DNA of 64,000 nucleotides from JAJPJE01 sp963724985 (GCA_963724985.1 CAVRWV010000018.1:124001-188000), one strand, 5' to 3'. Positions 1 to 9,786 are shown, counted from the stretch's first letter. Notes: generated by a model not told the origin, from the sequence alone. Numbers and translations are program-made.

Positions 1-149
1 AGGTCGACCTGGGTTGTCTTTGTTGGTGGGCGGACTAGCCGCTGTATTCCATCGCCACAAGGACTGCTTCTTCGTTTGACGGCTTTAGCGCGTTTGGAGA
101 TGTCAAGTCCATCTTTCGCCTGAATTCCTCGTATCCCGATGAAAACTCG

Positions 150-490
150 GCAAATATAAGTTTTGCGAAAGTGTCTAGTAGGTACCCTCAAATTTGTCAC
201 GATAGAGATAGCGGTGTATTTCAATCCCAGCGTCAGCGAGGATCTGTCATACCGAGCGCAAGCGAGGTATCCCTATTCCCTCCACCGGCCGACCTAAGTT
301 CTTTGTTTTGCGGGACGATGGGGACTAAGTCCTTTATTTGCCGGGACGAGCCTCATCCCATGCCTCTAAGTCCTTTAGAATGCGGGACGAGGGGGGAGGG
401 GTACCCCTGGGACCCCCCATTTCGGGAATCAAAGAGAGATCTGGGTGCTGGGTGCCCCACACATCCCGCTTTTGGATGTGTGGGGCACCT
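150..490 (-). repeat. Mosaic dispersed repeat, copy 1
   Basis: Seen by eye: the order of blocks matches the reverse complement of 40.13-40.67 kb. Block a (about 155-215) carries TTTGTCAC and GCGAAAGTGTC. Block b (about 218-287) is the CGCTGACGCTCGG/ATGACAGATCC unit. Block c (about 298-400) has three internal repeats of CTAAGTCCTTT followed by GCGGGACGA. Block d is the hairpin at 451-489. Identity looks around 90 percent in block c. No transposase frame is present, so it resembles a non-autonomous or REP-like element. Confidence 0.75.
451..489. repeat. 16-bp perfect hairpin
   Basis: Left arm GGTGCCCCACACATCC at 451-466 pairs perfectly with the right arm at 474-489 across a 7-base loop. A related hairpin with an 11-bp stem lies at 40147-40174. 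There is no T-run after the stem in either direction, so a simple rho-independent terminator is less likely than a REP-like palindrome. Confidence 0.8.
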
Positions 491-504
491 GAAACGTGAA
501 ACGA

Positions 505-1569
505 CTAGTGTGAGGCCGTATTCCGCAAATGCTCCAGCGCCCACCGCGCATGCTCGGCCACAAGCGGATCTTCATCGTTCGCTAGTCTCTCGAGTGCCGG
601 CACGAAACCTCGATCGCCTGAACTCGCCATCGCCAGCACTGCATTCCGGCGCACGCCTTGCCGCTTTGTTCGCTTCACCGGGGACCCGCGAAATGTCTTG
701 CGAAAATTTTCTTCCGTGATGGTTGCGAGCCAGTCGAGAGCCGGATTCACCAGCTCCGCCCGTGGCTGAAATTCTGGAGCGCTGCTGGCGGGAGCTTTGC
801 GATTCCATGGACACACGTCCTGGCAAATGTCGCACCCGAAAACTTGCCGTCCCATCTGATCGCGAAATTCAATGGGAACGTCGCCGCGTTTTTCGATTGT
901 CAGGTACGCAGTGCAGCGCGAAGCATCCATCTGGTGCGGTGCGGTGAAAGCGTTCGTCGGACAAGCATCCAGACAACGCGTGCACGTGCCGCAGCGGTCG
1001 GCCGCGGGAAGATCGGGGATCAACTCGACCGAGGTAAGGATGACGCCGAGAAAGAGCCACGATCCAATCTTCTGATTGATCACGCACGTGTTTTTACCGA
1101 TCCACCCAAGGCCAGCGTACTTCGCATAAATGCGCTCTACGATGGGCCCTGTATCAACGTAGCAGCGCGTTTCGATTTCTGCAGCAGACTCGCGCAGCTT
1201 GGCTTCGACGTGCCGCAGACGCTTCATCACGAAATCGTGATAGTCGCCCTTGAACCATGCGTAGCGCGAAATCCAGCCCTGATCGGAACTCGCCAGCTCA
1301 GTCGAATATGGTTGCGCGGTGTTGTAGTTGAGCGCGCACACGATGACGGATCGCGCCCACGGAGCCACGCGGCTCAGCGAAGATCGCTTAAGCTGGCCTT
1401 GATCATCTCGCGATTCGAGATAGCGCATCTCGCCGGCATGGCCGTTCGCGATCCATTCGGGAAAGTACTCAAGCTCTCGAAATTCGCGGACAGGTGCAAT
1501 GCCCGCCAGATCGAATCCGGCCTCGTGAGCAGCCTGTTTGACGAGAGTTGAGGTTGCGGTCTCGGTCAC
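505..1569 (-). CDS. queG: Epoxyqueuosine reductase QueG
   Basis: A 354-residue protein with a GTG start that matches QueG along its length. QueG is a cobalamin-dependent cytoplasmic enzyme that reduces epoxyqueuosine to queuosine in the tRNA wobble position, the last step of queuosine synthesis. Visible features are the catalytic-region YVDTGP with Asp139, a first ferredoxin cysteine set at 193, 196, 199 and 203 (CGTCTRCLDACP), and a second at 219, 246, 249 and 253 (CDICQDVCPWN), giving two [4Fe-4S] clusters. The C-terminal 80 residues are a HEAT-like segment, as in full-length QueG. No other queuosine gene is nearby. The reading frame is intact. Confidence 0.95.
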   Translation of the reverse strand: MTETATSTLVKQAAHEAGFDLAGIAPVREFRELEYFPEWIANGHAGEMRYLESRDDQGQLKRSSLSRVAPWARSVIVCALNYNTAQPYSTELASSDQGWISRYAWFKGDYHDFVMKRLRHVEAKLRESAAEIETRCYVDTGPIVERIYAKYAGLGWIGKNTCVINQKIGSWLFLGVILTSVELIPDLPAADRCGTCTRCLDACPTNAFTAPHQMDASRCTAYLTIEKRGDVPIEFRDQMGRQVFGCDICQDVCPWNRKAPASSAPEFQPRAELVNPALDWLATITEENFRKTFRGSPVKRTKRQGVRRNAVLAMASSGDRGFVPALERLANDEDPLVAEHARWALEHLRNTASH

Positions 1570-1606
1570 ACCACCATTATCGCCGACCGAATAGGGGAAC
1601 TAAGAA

Positions 1607-1641
1607 TTGGTAATAGGTAATCGGGTAATAGGTAATCGAAA
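1607..1641. repeat. GGTAATCGGGTAAT dispersed repeat
   Basis: Two tandem half-copies of GGTAATAGGTAATCGGG lie between queG and nfnB. The same motif recurs at 58603-58640 and at 59728-59748. It is followed at about 1650-1710 by a degenerate GACTGA-rich tract, a low-complexity style also seen near 13.2-13.5 kb. Confidence 0.7.
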
Positions 1642-1718
1642 ACCGTAGAATTGAAAAACTGAGAGGCTGAGAGACTGAACGACTGACAGACTGATCCACT
1701 GAAAGACCAATCGGCTTT

Positions 1719-3155
1719 CTACCAGTTTCCGGTGGTGAGATATTCGTGGACCGACTTGGCTGCCTTGCGTCCTGCGCCCATCGCGAGGATCACGGTTGCG
1801 CCGCCAGTTACGATGTCGCCGCCGGCGAAGACGCCAGGTTTCGACGTCCTTTGGGTTTCAGGATCAGCCTCGATGTAGCGCCACTTGTTCGTCTTCAGAT
1901 CAGGTGTCGTGGATTGGATCATCGGATTCGCAGTCGTACCTGCGGCAATGATGGCCAGCGCCGCTGGACGCGTAAATTCAGATCCCGCAATCGGTACCGG
2001 ACGACGTCGTCCGGAAGCATCGGGTTCACCGAGTTCCATGCGCTGGCAACGAACCGTGCAAAGGCGTCCGTGCTCGTCGCCGAGGAACGCGACCGGGTTT
2101 ACAAGAGTCTGAAACTCGACGCCTTCTTGCTTCGCATGTTCGACTTCTTCCTTGCGCGCGGGCATTTCGGCTTCACTCCGGCGATACAGCAGCGCAGCCG
2201 ATTTGGCGCCCAGGCGCAGCGAGGTTCTAACGGCGTCCATCGCGGTATTGCCGCCACCGATCACGACCACGTCTTTGTCTTTGCAGTCGTACAAAGGTTC
2301 ATCGTATTCAGGGAAACGGTACGCGCGCATCAGGTTCACGCGCGTCAGGAATTCGTTCGCGGAAAACACGCCGACTAGATGCTCTCCCGGAATGTTGAGG
2401 AAAACCGGCAGGCCAGCCCCGGTGGCGACGAACACTGCGTCGTAATGTTCTTTCTGCATGAGTTCGTCGATCGTAACGGTCTTGCCGACGATCACGTTGG
2501 TTTCGAACTCAACGCCCATGTGGCGAAGGTTGTGAATTTCCTGGCGCACGATGTCCCGCGGCAGGCGAAATTCGGGGATGCCATACACCAGCACTCCGCC
2601 CAACTCGTGCAGCGCTTCGAAAACGCGGACCTCGTGTCCCTTTTGGACGAGGTCGCCGGCGCACGAGAGTCCCGCAGGGCCGCTTCCCACGATCGCAACT
2701 TTCTTTCCGGTCCTTTTCGCGATTGGCGGAAGCCCGAGTTTGCCGCTCTTCTGCTCATAATCGGCGACGAAGCGCTCCAGGTATCCGATGGCCAGCGAAT
2801 CGCCTTTTTTATTCAAAACGCACGCGCCTTCGCACTGATCTTCCTGCGGGCAAACGCGCCCAGTAATCGCGGGCAGCGCATTGTCTTCGCGAATCTTCGC
2901 AGCCGCGCCCAGATAATCTTCGGCCAGCACCAGGTCGATGAACTCGCGCACCTTCACGCCAACCGGACACTCGATCACGCAGGTTGGCTTGGCGCACGCA
3001 ATGCAGCGCAACGCTTCCTGCTTCGCTCTTTCTGTAGGAAGACCGAGGTTAACTTCCTTGAAGTTGTGAGCGCGCTCGTGCGCATCCTGTTCCGGCATAT
3101 GCTGCCGCGGGATCTTCATGCGCTCTTTGTTCGCAAGTGGATTAAGAGACACCAT
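1719..3155 (-). CDS. nfnB: NfnB / glutamate synthase small-subunit-like NADPH flavoprotein
   Basis: A 478-residue flavoprotein of the GltD/NfnB family. The N-terminal domain binds [4Fe-4S] clusters: Cys51, 54, 59 and 63 (CIACAKPTCVIECP), then Cys102, 108 and 112. An FAD fingerprint VGSGPAG lies near 156-162 and an NADP(H) fingerprint IGGGNTAMDA near 297-306. It overlaps the 3' end of the upstream nfnA by 14 bp, so the two are cotranscribed and probably cotranslated. In NfnAB this subunit carries the bifurcating FAD and reduces ferredoxin and NAD+ with NADPH, or the reverse. GltD of glutamate synthase is the alternative name, but no gltB is nearby and the partner is NfnA-like, which supports NfnB or the closely related SudA. 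Confidence 0.88.
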   Translation of the reverse strand: MVSLNPLANKERMKIPRQHMPEQDAHERAHNFKEVNLGLPTERAKQEALRCIACAKPTCVIECPVGVKVREFIDLVLAEDYLGAAAKIREDNALPAITGRVCPQEDQCEGACVLNKKGDSLAIGYLERFVADYEQKSGKLGLPPIAKRTGKKVAIVGSGPAGLSCAGDLVQKGHEVRVFEALHELGGVLVYGIPEFRLPRDIVRQEIHNLRHMGVEFETNVIVGKTVTIDELMQKEHYDAVFVATGAGLPVFLNIPGEHLVGVFSANEFLTRVNLMRAYRFPEYDEPLYDCKDKDVVVIGGGNTAMDAVRTSLRLGAKSAALLYRRSEAEMPARKEEVEHAKQEGVEFQTLVNPVAFLGDEHGRLCTVRCQRMELGEPDASGRRRPVPIAGSEFTRPAALAIIAAGTTANPMIQSTTPDLKTNKWRYIEADPETQRTSKPGVFAGGDIVTGGATVILAMGAGRKAAKSVHEYLTTGNW

Positions 3156-4062
3156 TCACCTCAGCTGCTGGTTCGCCGGTGATTTCCTCCACGAAGTGCT
3201 TCTTCATTTCCAGGCGGATCATTTCCAATTCGTGCTCGGGATTCTCCAGCAGCTCTTTCAGGGCTCGCTGCTCTTTGTCGCGATACGCGCTGTTGCGTTC
3301 CATCAGCACGTCGAAGTTCACGGCCTCTGCCTCGAACTCTGGTCCATCGACGCAGGCAAACTGGTTCTTCTTGTTCACCAGCACGCGGCAGCCGCCGCAC
3401 ATGCCCGTTCCGTCCACCATGATGGAATTCAGGCTCACGATGGTCTTTACGCCGGTGAACTTCGTCTCTTTGGCGACGGCGCGCATCATCGGAACGGGTC
3501 CGATGGCGAGAATGAAGTCAATCGGATAAGGACCGGCGAGCAGATCTTTGAGCTTGTCCGTCACTACGCCTTTGCGTCCGTAGGTTCCATCGTCGGTGCA
3601 TATGTGCGTTTCGTTGCTCACCTTGCGAACTTCGTCCTCAAGAATCACCAGGTCGCGAGAGCGCGAGCCCAGAATCGAGATGACGTAATTGCCGGCCTGA
3701 CGCAGCGCCCGCGCAGTTGGCAGAGCAATGGCTGTTCCAACGCCTCCACCGATCACAACAGCTGTTCCGTAATGCTGCACGTCAGAGGGTTTTCCCAGCG
3801 GTCCAGCGATATCGAGGATCGAATCGCCGCCCTCGAGCATATTCAGCAGGCAAGTGGTCTTGCCGACTCCCTGAACGACCAGGGTGATTGTGCCTTCGTG
3901 CGGATCGGAATCGGCGATGGTGAGCGGAATCCGCTCGCCGTGCTCGTGCAGGCGAACGATGACGAACTGTCCAGGCTTTTGCTTGCGTGCGATGCGAGCG
4001 GCCTCGATGACGAACTGTTTCACGCCACGGCCGAGCTCGCGAGTTTCCAGGATGCGGAACAT
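3142..4062 (-). CDS. nfnA: NfnA / sulfide dehydrogenase beta-like FAD and [2Fe-2S] subunit
   Basis: A 306-residue dihydroorotate dehydrogenase electron-transfer-type protein: an FAD-binding beta-barrel (about 1-95), an NAD-binding fold starting at VVIGGGVGTA (102-111), and a C-terminal [2Fe-2S] site. Cluster ligands can be read as Cys222, Cys225 and Cys237 in the DGTGMCGGCR region, with Asp217 or a neighbour as the unusual acidic ligand known from NfnA. It starts the operon and overlaps nfnB by 14 bp. Known role of the family: the NAD(H)-facing half of the NADH-dependent ferredoxin:NADP+ oxidoreductase. A CRP-like palindrome sits about 60 bp upstream of the start. Confidence 0.87.
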   Translation of the reverse strand: MFRILETRELGRGVKQFVIEAARIARKQKPGQFVIVRLHEHGERIPLTIADSDPHEGTITLVVQGVGKTTCLLNMLEGGDSILDIAGPLGKPSDVQHYGTAVVIGGGVGTAIALPTARALRQAGNYVISILGSRSRDLVILEDEVRKVSNETHICTDDGTYGRKGVVTDKLKDLLAGPYPIDFILAIGPVPMMRAVAKETKFTGVKTIVSLNSIMVDGTGMCGGCRVLVNKKNQFACVDGPEFEAEAVNFDVLMERNSAYRDKEQRALKELLENPEHELEMIRLEMKKHFVEEITGEPAAEVNGVS

Positions 4063-4120
4063 GGGACCTCCGGGGAAGACGCCTCTACAGCCAATGTTCT
4101 GCAGTCATGACCAGAAGGTC

Positions 4121-4136
4121 TGTGATAAGCGTCACG
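4121..4136. promoter_or_regulatory. CRP/FNR-family-like operator
   Basis: TGTGATAAGCGTCACG fits the CRP-type pattern TGTGA-N6-TCACA with one mismatch. It lies 59 bp upstream of the nfnA start and about 155 bp upstream of the divergent gene at 4292. A second site with the same half-sites is at 60497-60512. No matching core promoter was recognised, so this is a candidate only. Confidence 0.45.
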
Positions 4137-4291
4137 TTCGGATGGTTAAGTAGAACGGCCCGCGGAAACCGCATCTCCGGAGCAGAAGATTCAGCGCAAA
4201 ACCCATCGGTTACTTTCGTCAGGGGGCATGAACCGGAGATACACGGAGTCAGGGCGATTTTCGTCGTACCCTCGTCAGCGAGGAATCGACG

Positions 4292-5294
4292 ATGAAGCAA
4301 GCTATGTGTTTGTTGGGGACTCTGGTGTTAGCCGCGACAGCATGGGCTCAGGCTGCGAAACCGCAGACTCCGCGCGAGGCGTTGATCGAAATGGTCGCTT
4401 CGCCAACGCCGGGTACATTTGAGCCCCATTTGTTGAATGAGACCCGTGCCAAGCTGAAAGCACTGGGACAGAGTGCGCAGCAGCAGTTCGCCTTTCCGGC
4501 GATGGTGATGAGCAGCCAGGCTCAGTCTGGGACGAACCTGAAGTGGAACGCTACCGGTCCAGTGTTTGGTGGCCTTCGATACTCCGAAGAGCGGCGGCCG
4601 CATGGAAGTTCGTGTAGATCGCGACGAGATCAAGGGCGATCACAATGAGATGGAGCTTTCGTTCCATGCGATCAAAGACGGACACGAAGACAAGATGAGT
4701 GTGATTCCTCACCTGCTGGTGCAGATGAAATCAGAGCAGAGCGTATGGAAGCTCAGCGAGGTAGGATTCTCGGTCGCGGTGAAGCTTGATGCTGCACTGA
4801 TCGATAGCATCCAGAAGCAGATGGAAAACGCCGCAACGCAGATGAAGGCGTCGACTTCGATTACAGCAAAAGACCCATTCTCAGCCGCCAGTGGGATCAC
4901 GATGACCACCCAGGCGACCGCAGTGTTTCGCTCTCCGAATGTCAGTGAGAATTCGGCAATCGCTGCGGTGAAGAATGTTGTTACGGCGGAGAAGACATTC
5001 AAGGCGAGCAATCCTCAGGTGGGATACACATGCTCGCTGAGCGATTTGGGTAGCAGTGCAGCCGCGCAAGCACAGGTGACGGATGCTGCATGGGGCGGAG
5101 ATTCTAAAGGCAAGTATCGCTACAGCCTTTCAGGTTGTCGCGGAGAAGTCGCCTCAACGTTCAAAGTCGTAGCGGTCCCGTTGAATTCGCGTGAAGGTCT
5201 GCGAGCGTTTTGCGCAGACGAGAGCGGTGAGATTCGTTTTGCCGACGACGGGCACGGATCGACCTGCCTGAGCGAGCACAACCTCGCAAAGTAG
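4292..5294 (+). CDS. Exported hypothetical protein, frame-broken
   Basis: The first frame begins at ATG 4292 behind GAGGAATC and encodes a signal peptide (MKQAMCLLGTLVLAATAWAQ) and a mature start. At about 4565-4567 the frame must change: removing one T from TTT gives the continuous PVLVAFDTPKSGG. The second part runs to 5294. The total is about 333 residues. The C-terminal third contains paired cysteines and a layout like proteins with a type IV pilin-like fold (GYTCSLSDL, then SGCRGEV and CADESG), typical of acidobacterial exported proteins. Function is unknown. A terminator follows immediately. Confidence 0.7.
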
Positions 5295-5321
5295 CACTCG
5301 AGCGAGTCGGGTGCTTATTTT
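5293..5321 (+). terminator. Rho-independent terminator
   Basis: Arms AGCACTCGA (5293-5301) and TCGGGTGCT (5307-5315) form a 9-bp stem with one G-U pair and a 5-base loop, followed by TATTTT. The stem begins inside the stop codon of the preceding gene. Confidence 0.75.
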
Positions 5322-5339
5322 CGCGCGTAAAATAAGTTC

Positions 5340-5582
5340 ATGGCGCGCGGATGGGAAAGCAAATCCGTAGAAGAGCAGCAGAGCGAGTTCGGCAAGAATT
5401 CCGGCGAGAAGAAAGGTCTCCTCTCGCCGGATGATGAAAAGAGAATCCTGCACCGGCAGTCTCTGGAACTCAATCGCGCGCGTGTGCTCGAGCAACTCAA
5501 ACGCTCGCAGAACCCGCGCTACACAGAGCTGTTGAAGAGGGAACTGGAGCAACTCGACCGAGAATTAGCTTCCGATCAATGA
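5340..5582 (+). CDS. Small charged hypothetical protein
   Basis: An 80-residue, highly charged protein with no signal peptide or membrane segment. It is predicted mostly helical from its Glu/Lys/Leu spacing in the second half (ELLKRELEQLDRELASDQ). No family was recognised and no clear ribosome binding site is visible before the ATG. It lies between a terminator and a convergent M23 peptidase gene, so it would be monocistronic. Confidence 0.55.
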   Translation: MARGWESKSVEEQQSEFGKNSGEKKGLLSPDDEKRILHRQSLELNRARVLEQLKRSQNPRYTELLKRELEQLDRELASDQ

Positions 5583-5596
5583 ATCCTTCGCCGAAG

Positions 5597-6549
5597 TTAC
5601 TCTGTGGCTCGCTCGCTGCGTCCTGAACCGGAGTAATTCGGCATCTGCATCTTCAGTAATTTTGTGGGATCGAGATACGCGCCTTCCCAGCGTACCGCAA
5701 GGTGCAGGTGAGGACCTGTTGCGCGGCCCGTCCCACCGCTCAACGCAATGACTTGGCCTTTCTTGACCCGCTCACCATCTTTCACCTGGATCTCCGAAAG
5801 ATGCATGTAGATCGTCTTCAGCCCTTCGCCGTGATCGAGGACGACGCAGTTGCCCTCGAAGAACAGAGGGCTCGCGAGCACGACTTGGCCGTCATTCGCG
5901 GCTCGCACCGGAGTTCCCGAGATTACGCGGAAGTCGGTTCCGCGATGCACGCTGGCAACTTTGCCGTTGAACACGCGCGCAGTTCCGAACGAGTCGGAGG
6001 CTTCGGCCTCAACCGGCATCGAAAAATTGCCCGACCATTGCGGCAAGGGAGCGCCTTCGGCAAAGGCTGCGGCCTTGAGAGTCTTATCCCGGGCGATCTG
6101 CTGCAGTTGTTCGGGACTCGGCGCGACGAATTGTTCGGGGACGTGAAGAGTCACCTTGGGATAGATTGTCTTGCCCACAAGGACTACATGCTGGAACTCA
6201 CAGTTTCTCCCCGTTCCTGGCGGTGCCGATAAGATCAAGTTTGTACGAACCGGTCGCGGTTTCCACGTCTACTCCGGCGAATCCGTACCACGTGTTCTTC
6301 TGTTGTCCGCGAAAGAATCGAACTTCGTGACCGATAAAAGTTCCAGTCAACGATTCCAAAGGACTCGTAGTGACGATCTTGAACAGGCAGGGCGAGCCAT
6401 TGGTGATGCGCGCGGGCGTCCATGAGACCTGGAAGGGAGGCCGCTGAGCGTTTGCTGTCGGTGCTCTTGCCTGCGTCGGACGCGAACAGAGAAACGCAGA
6501 AGCCGCCGAGGACGAACAGATATGCGAGATGCCTGGAGGAGCGAGACAC
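5597..6549 (-). CDS. Exported M23 family metallopeptidase (LytM type), frame-broken
   Basis: Three frames on the minus strand join into one protein of about 316 residues. The GTG start at 6549 gives a signal peptide (MSRSSRHLAYLFVLGGF). Near 6440 the frame moves to PFQVSWTPARITNGSP, then near 6215 to EFQHVVLVGKTIYPKV. Each join needs one base removed. The C-terminal half is a clear peptidase M23 domain: HRGTDFRV with the first His/Asp zinc ligands, then GPHLHLAVRW with the HxH motif. The family cleaves peptide crosslinks in peptidoglycan or serves as a scaffold when inactive; the ligands here look complete. The N-terminal half is likely a beta-sandwich. The exact start is uncertain because no Shine-Dalgarno sequence is seen. 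Confidence 0.75.
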
Positions 6550-6637
6550 TTACAAGAGGATACTAGGAACGAAGGAATCCGAGAAATTGGCTCCAGTTTG
6601 CGCCAACGGAGATTGCCCGGTAGTCGCGCCGAGTAAT

Positions 6638-7528
6638 CTACTGTTTCGGTACCAGCAGGTTGCAGTTGGCGATGCACCTGGTGGCGTCGAACTCAATGTC
6701 CGCTTTCTTGTGGGCGGATGAATTCACGCCCGGCTCAGGCATAAGCACAAGCGATTGCTGTCCATCAGCGAGATTCACTGTGCATTCAAACGTCAGCTTT
6801 TGTACTCCGCGCTGCTTGCATGCAGAGTTGGCGAGTGTCTGCTGAAAGGACCCAGGATCCGAATAGACCGAGTCTGCATACGTGGCGGGCACCAATGCGA
6901 CCATAAGGGGAAGGCCCGATTTGATCTGCACGCTGATCTGCTGCCCATCCCACTCCGGGGTCAGCAGAGAGTAAATCTTGGGAGCCGCGGTAATTTCGTA
7001 CTTTTCCTTCACCAGCCGCGTCCATTGGAAGCGCGGCTCTTCGCAGTTGCTGACGCAACCCCAGCGATAGTAAGTGATGAGTACATCATTGGGAGAAAGC
7101 AATTGTTTTCTACCGGTGGCGCCAGTCAGGATTGCTCCCACTCCGCGAACGACGGCACTCGGCTGACGCTCGTCACGCATAACCAGTACCATCGGCTGAG
7201 AAGGGGGAAGCTCACAGCTGTAGGTGGTGCTCACGATATGCTCTCGTAAGCAGCGATAATCAAGCCTGCCGCCCAAATCGTGCCCAACAACTGCGTCCCA
7301 TTGTTGTTCTGCCACCATCGCAACGGTCACGGGATGATTGGCCTGGATATCGACATGCATGTTCCCGCCATTGGGCCCGGGATGATAGATGCGACCTCCG
7401 CGGAAATCCGACGGGTCCAGTTGCACGACTTCATCATTAGCGCGGACCCAATCGAAAACCTTATCCTGAGCGAGACAGGACGAGATCAGCGCCAACAGAA
7501 AAAAGGAACAGCCGAGGTAGCGTTTCAT
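6638..7528 (-). CDS. Exported hypothetical protein
   Basis: A 296-residue protein with a clear signal peptide (MKRYLGCSFFLLALISSCLAQ, cleavage after the Ala-Gln type site). The mature part is rich in beta-strand-like segments and contains cysteine pairs (CVSNCEE, and CIANCNLLVPKQ at the end) that could form disulfides. No enzymatic motif or known family was recognised. It lies upstream of the M23 peptidase gene on the same strand with a gap of about 90 bp, so the two may be cotranscribed. Confidence 0.7.
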   Translation of the reverse strand: MKRYLGCSFFLLALISSCLAQDKVFDWVRANDEVVQLDPSDFRGGRIYHPGPNGGNMHVDIQANHPVTVAMVAEQQWDAVVGHDLGGRLDYRCLREHIVSTTYSCELPPSQPMVLVMRDERQPSAVVRGVGAILTGATGRKQLLSPNDVLITYYRWGCVSNCEEPRFQWTRLVKEKYEITAAPKIYSLLTPEWDGQQISVQIKSGLPLMVALVPATYADSVYSDPGSFQQTLANSACKQRGVQKLTFECTVNLADGQQSLVLMPEPGVNSSAHKKADIEFDATRCIANCNLLVPKQ

Positions 7529-7715
7529 GGCGGTCTATACGATTTAACGGTACCCCGCAGGGCCAGTACAAAGATCATCAGGACATGTCTGGTTACGCTG
7601 GTAACAGATTGGCGAAGCCCATTTAGAAAAGCGCAAACCCTCGGGCGTGCGGATTATTCTTGAAAGCGGCAAGTCTTTCGTTTAGACATCATTCCTTCGA
7701 AGTACCGGAGCTATA

Positions 7716-9786
7716 GTGCAAATAGACGCGGATTCTCCAAAACAGGCGATAGCGCAGCCCGCCCGTAACAGGCGTTGGCTTGTTCCAAGCGGAGTCACCA
7801 TTCTTCTCCTCTCGCTTTTCCTGCAACTCGCCTTTTCCACCCGGCGCAATTCCATCACGTGGGACGAAGACGACCATATCTACGCCGGATACATGTCCTG
7901 GAAGCACGCGGACTTTGGCCTGAATCCCGAACACCCTCCGCTGGTGAAACTGCTCGGAACGCTGCCGCTGTTGCATATGTCTCTGACGATGCCTCAGCCC
8001 CAAGACCGTTTCTTCAAGACCGAAGCCTTTCTCAACGGTAAAGATTTTTTGTTCAAGAATGATGCCGACAAAATGCTGTTTCGCGTTCACATGGCGGTGG
8101 CATCGCTCACACTGCTGCTGGCGCTGATCGTCTTTCTCGCTGCACAGGAGATGTTTGGCACCCCCGCAGGATTCATCGCGTTGGGCCTTGTAGTATTCGA
8201 TCCCAATTTGCTGGCGCATGGCGCTGTCCTGGGAACCGACGTGGGGCTCAGCTGTTTTATGTTCGGCTCCATCTATGCCTTCTATCGATACGTGAAGGCA
8301 CCGTCAGCCTGGCGAATGGCGCTGGTCGGGATGTTTGCAGGACTGGCCTTGGCGGCGAAGCATACGGCAATTTTGATCGGACCCGATGCTGATAATGCTG
8401 GCGGTCGTAGAGATCGTGCGCAACTCGAGCCCTTCCGGCGAGAGCAGAAAGAAATACGCGTTTCGACTTGCAGGGGCGATTGTCGTGATCAGCGTGATCG
8501 CGATTGCCATATTGTGGGGCTTCTATGGGTTCCGCTACCAAGCGCGCCCGGCCGGGATGCAACTCAATCCGCCGTTAGCGGAGTTCATGCATGGACTGTC
8601 GCGTCCGCACGAAGTGAAGGGCCTGCAGTTGGTAGCGCACTGGAAACTGCTGCCGGAGTCGTACATCTACGGATTGACAGATGTTCGCATTATGTCGGAC
8701 TTCTACCAGAGCTACCTGTTGGGGACGGTCTATCCGCATGGAGTCTGGTCCTATTTCCCGGCGACTTTTGTGATCAAGTCGACGCTAACGTTGCTGATCC
8801 TGTTTGTGGCTGCGATCGTGGCTATTGCTACGCGAAAGTTGACCTGCTGGCGCGAAATCCTCTTTCTGACGATTCCCCCTGCTTTTTACCTGCTGATCGC
8901 CATGGCATCGCGAATGAATATCGGACTGAGACACATTCTGCCGATGTACGCGTTCCTATGGGTGCTGGCGGCAGGCGGTGCCGTGTCGCTGATACGGACG
9001 AATCGCAAGTGGGCCTACGCTGTAGTTGCGCTGCTCGTGTTCCAGGCGGTCTCTTCCGCGCGCGCTTATCCAGCGTACATGGCGTACGCGAATGAACTGT
9101 GGGGCGGACCTTCGCAGACCTACAAATATCTGAGCGATTCGAACGCTGATTGGGGACAGCAGCTGAAGTCGGTGAAGAAGTACCTCGATGCCCGCGGCGT
9201 GAAGGACTGCTGGTTTATTTACTTCGGCGAAGGAGTTATCGACACAAAGTACTATGGAATCCCGTGCAAGCCGCTGCCTACGGCCGACTCGCTTTGGGTG
9301 AACGAGAAGATCGAAGCTCCGCCCGCGATTGACGGTCCCGTGCTGATCAGCGCGGGTGATCTTTCCGGATTTGAATATGGTCCGGGAGCGCTGAATCCTT
9401 ACGCTCAATTCCAGACGCTCAAACCCACAGCGGTCATCGATTACGGCGTGTTCGTATTTGATGGTCACTTCGAGATACCACTCGCGGCAGCGAAGAGTCA
9501 CATACAGACGGCGCGCGGCCTGATGGAAGCTAAGCAATTCGATCCCGCGCTCTTAGAGGCGCAGCAGGCGGTTGCACTGGCTCCCGACAATGCCGAGGCG
9601 AACGCAGTCCTCGGTGACGTGCTGACTGAACTGCACCGATCGGAGGAAGCGCGTGCTGCCTACGAGAAAGCGCTTCACCTGGCGCAGACGGTTGAACCGG
9701 AATTTCAGGTGGGCTCGATTGATGGGCTGCAGCAGAAACTAACCAAACTCAAAATGCCCGCAGGCAGTTCGAGCGGAATCAATTGA
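7716..9786 (+). CDS. PMT/ArnT-like membrane glycosyltransferase with TPR tail, frame-broken
   Basis: A GTG start behind CGGAG gives a polytopic membrane protein. The loop after the first transmembrane helix contains WDEDDHIYAGYMSW, matching the acidic Asp/Glu catalytic loop of GT39/GT83-type (PMT, ArnT) glycosyltransferases. Such enzymes use polyprenyl-phosphate sugars to modify proteins or lipids outside the membrane. Near 8383 one extra base breaks the frame; removing it gives ILIGPMLIML. The remainder has several more transmembrane helices, a periplasmic domain, and a final TPR-like region (about the last 100 residues, ALLEAQQAVALAPDNAEAN). Total about 690 residues. The substrate is unknown. 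Confidence 0.8.

Larger units (their letters stand above)
1..504. other. Intergenic, repeat-rich left edge
   Basis: No gene can be supported here. Bases 1-150 have short open frames on both strands but no recognisable protein. Bases 150-490 are a mosaic of dispersed repeats with an inverted, diverged relative at 40.13-40.67 kb. The apparent reading frames in this stretch are translations of that repeat and should not be annotated as genes. A strong hairpin at 451-489 ends the block just before the queG stop codon. Confidence 0.75.

Noticed and set aside
171..719. A 182-codon open frame at the left edge
   Set aside because: It reads through the mosaic repeat and then the antisense of queG; its protein-like segment is reproduced by the repeat copy at 40.2 kb.
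1650..1710. GACTGA-rich tract as a regulatory array
   Set aside because: The units drift and resemble low-complexity tracts near 13.2 and 40.35 kb; more likely slippage-generated sequence.
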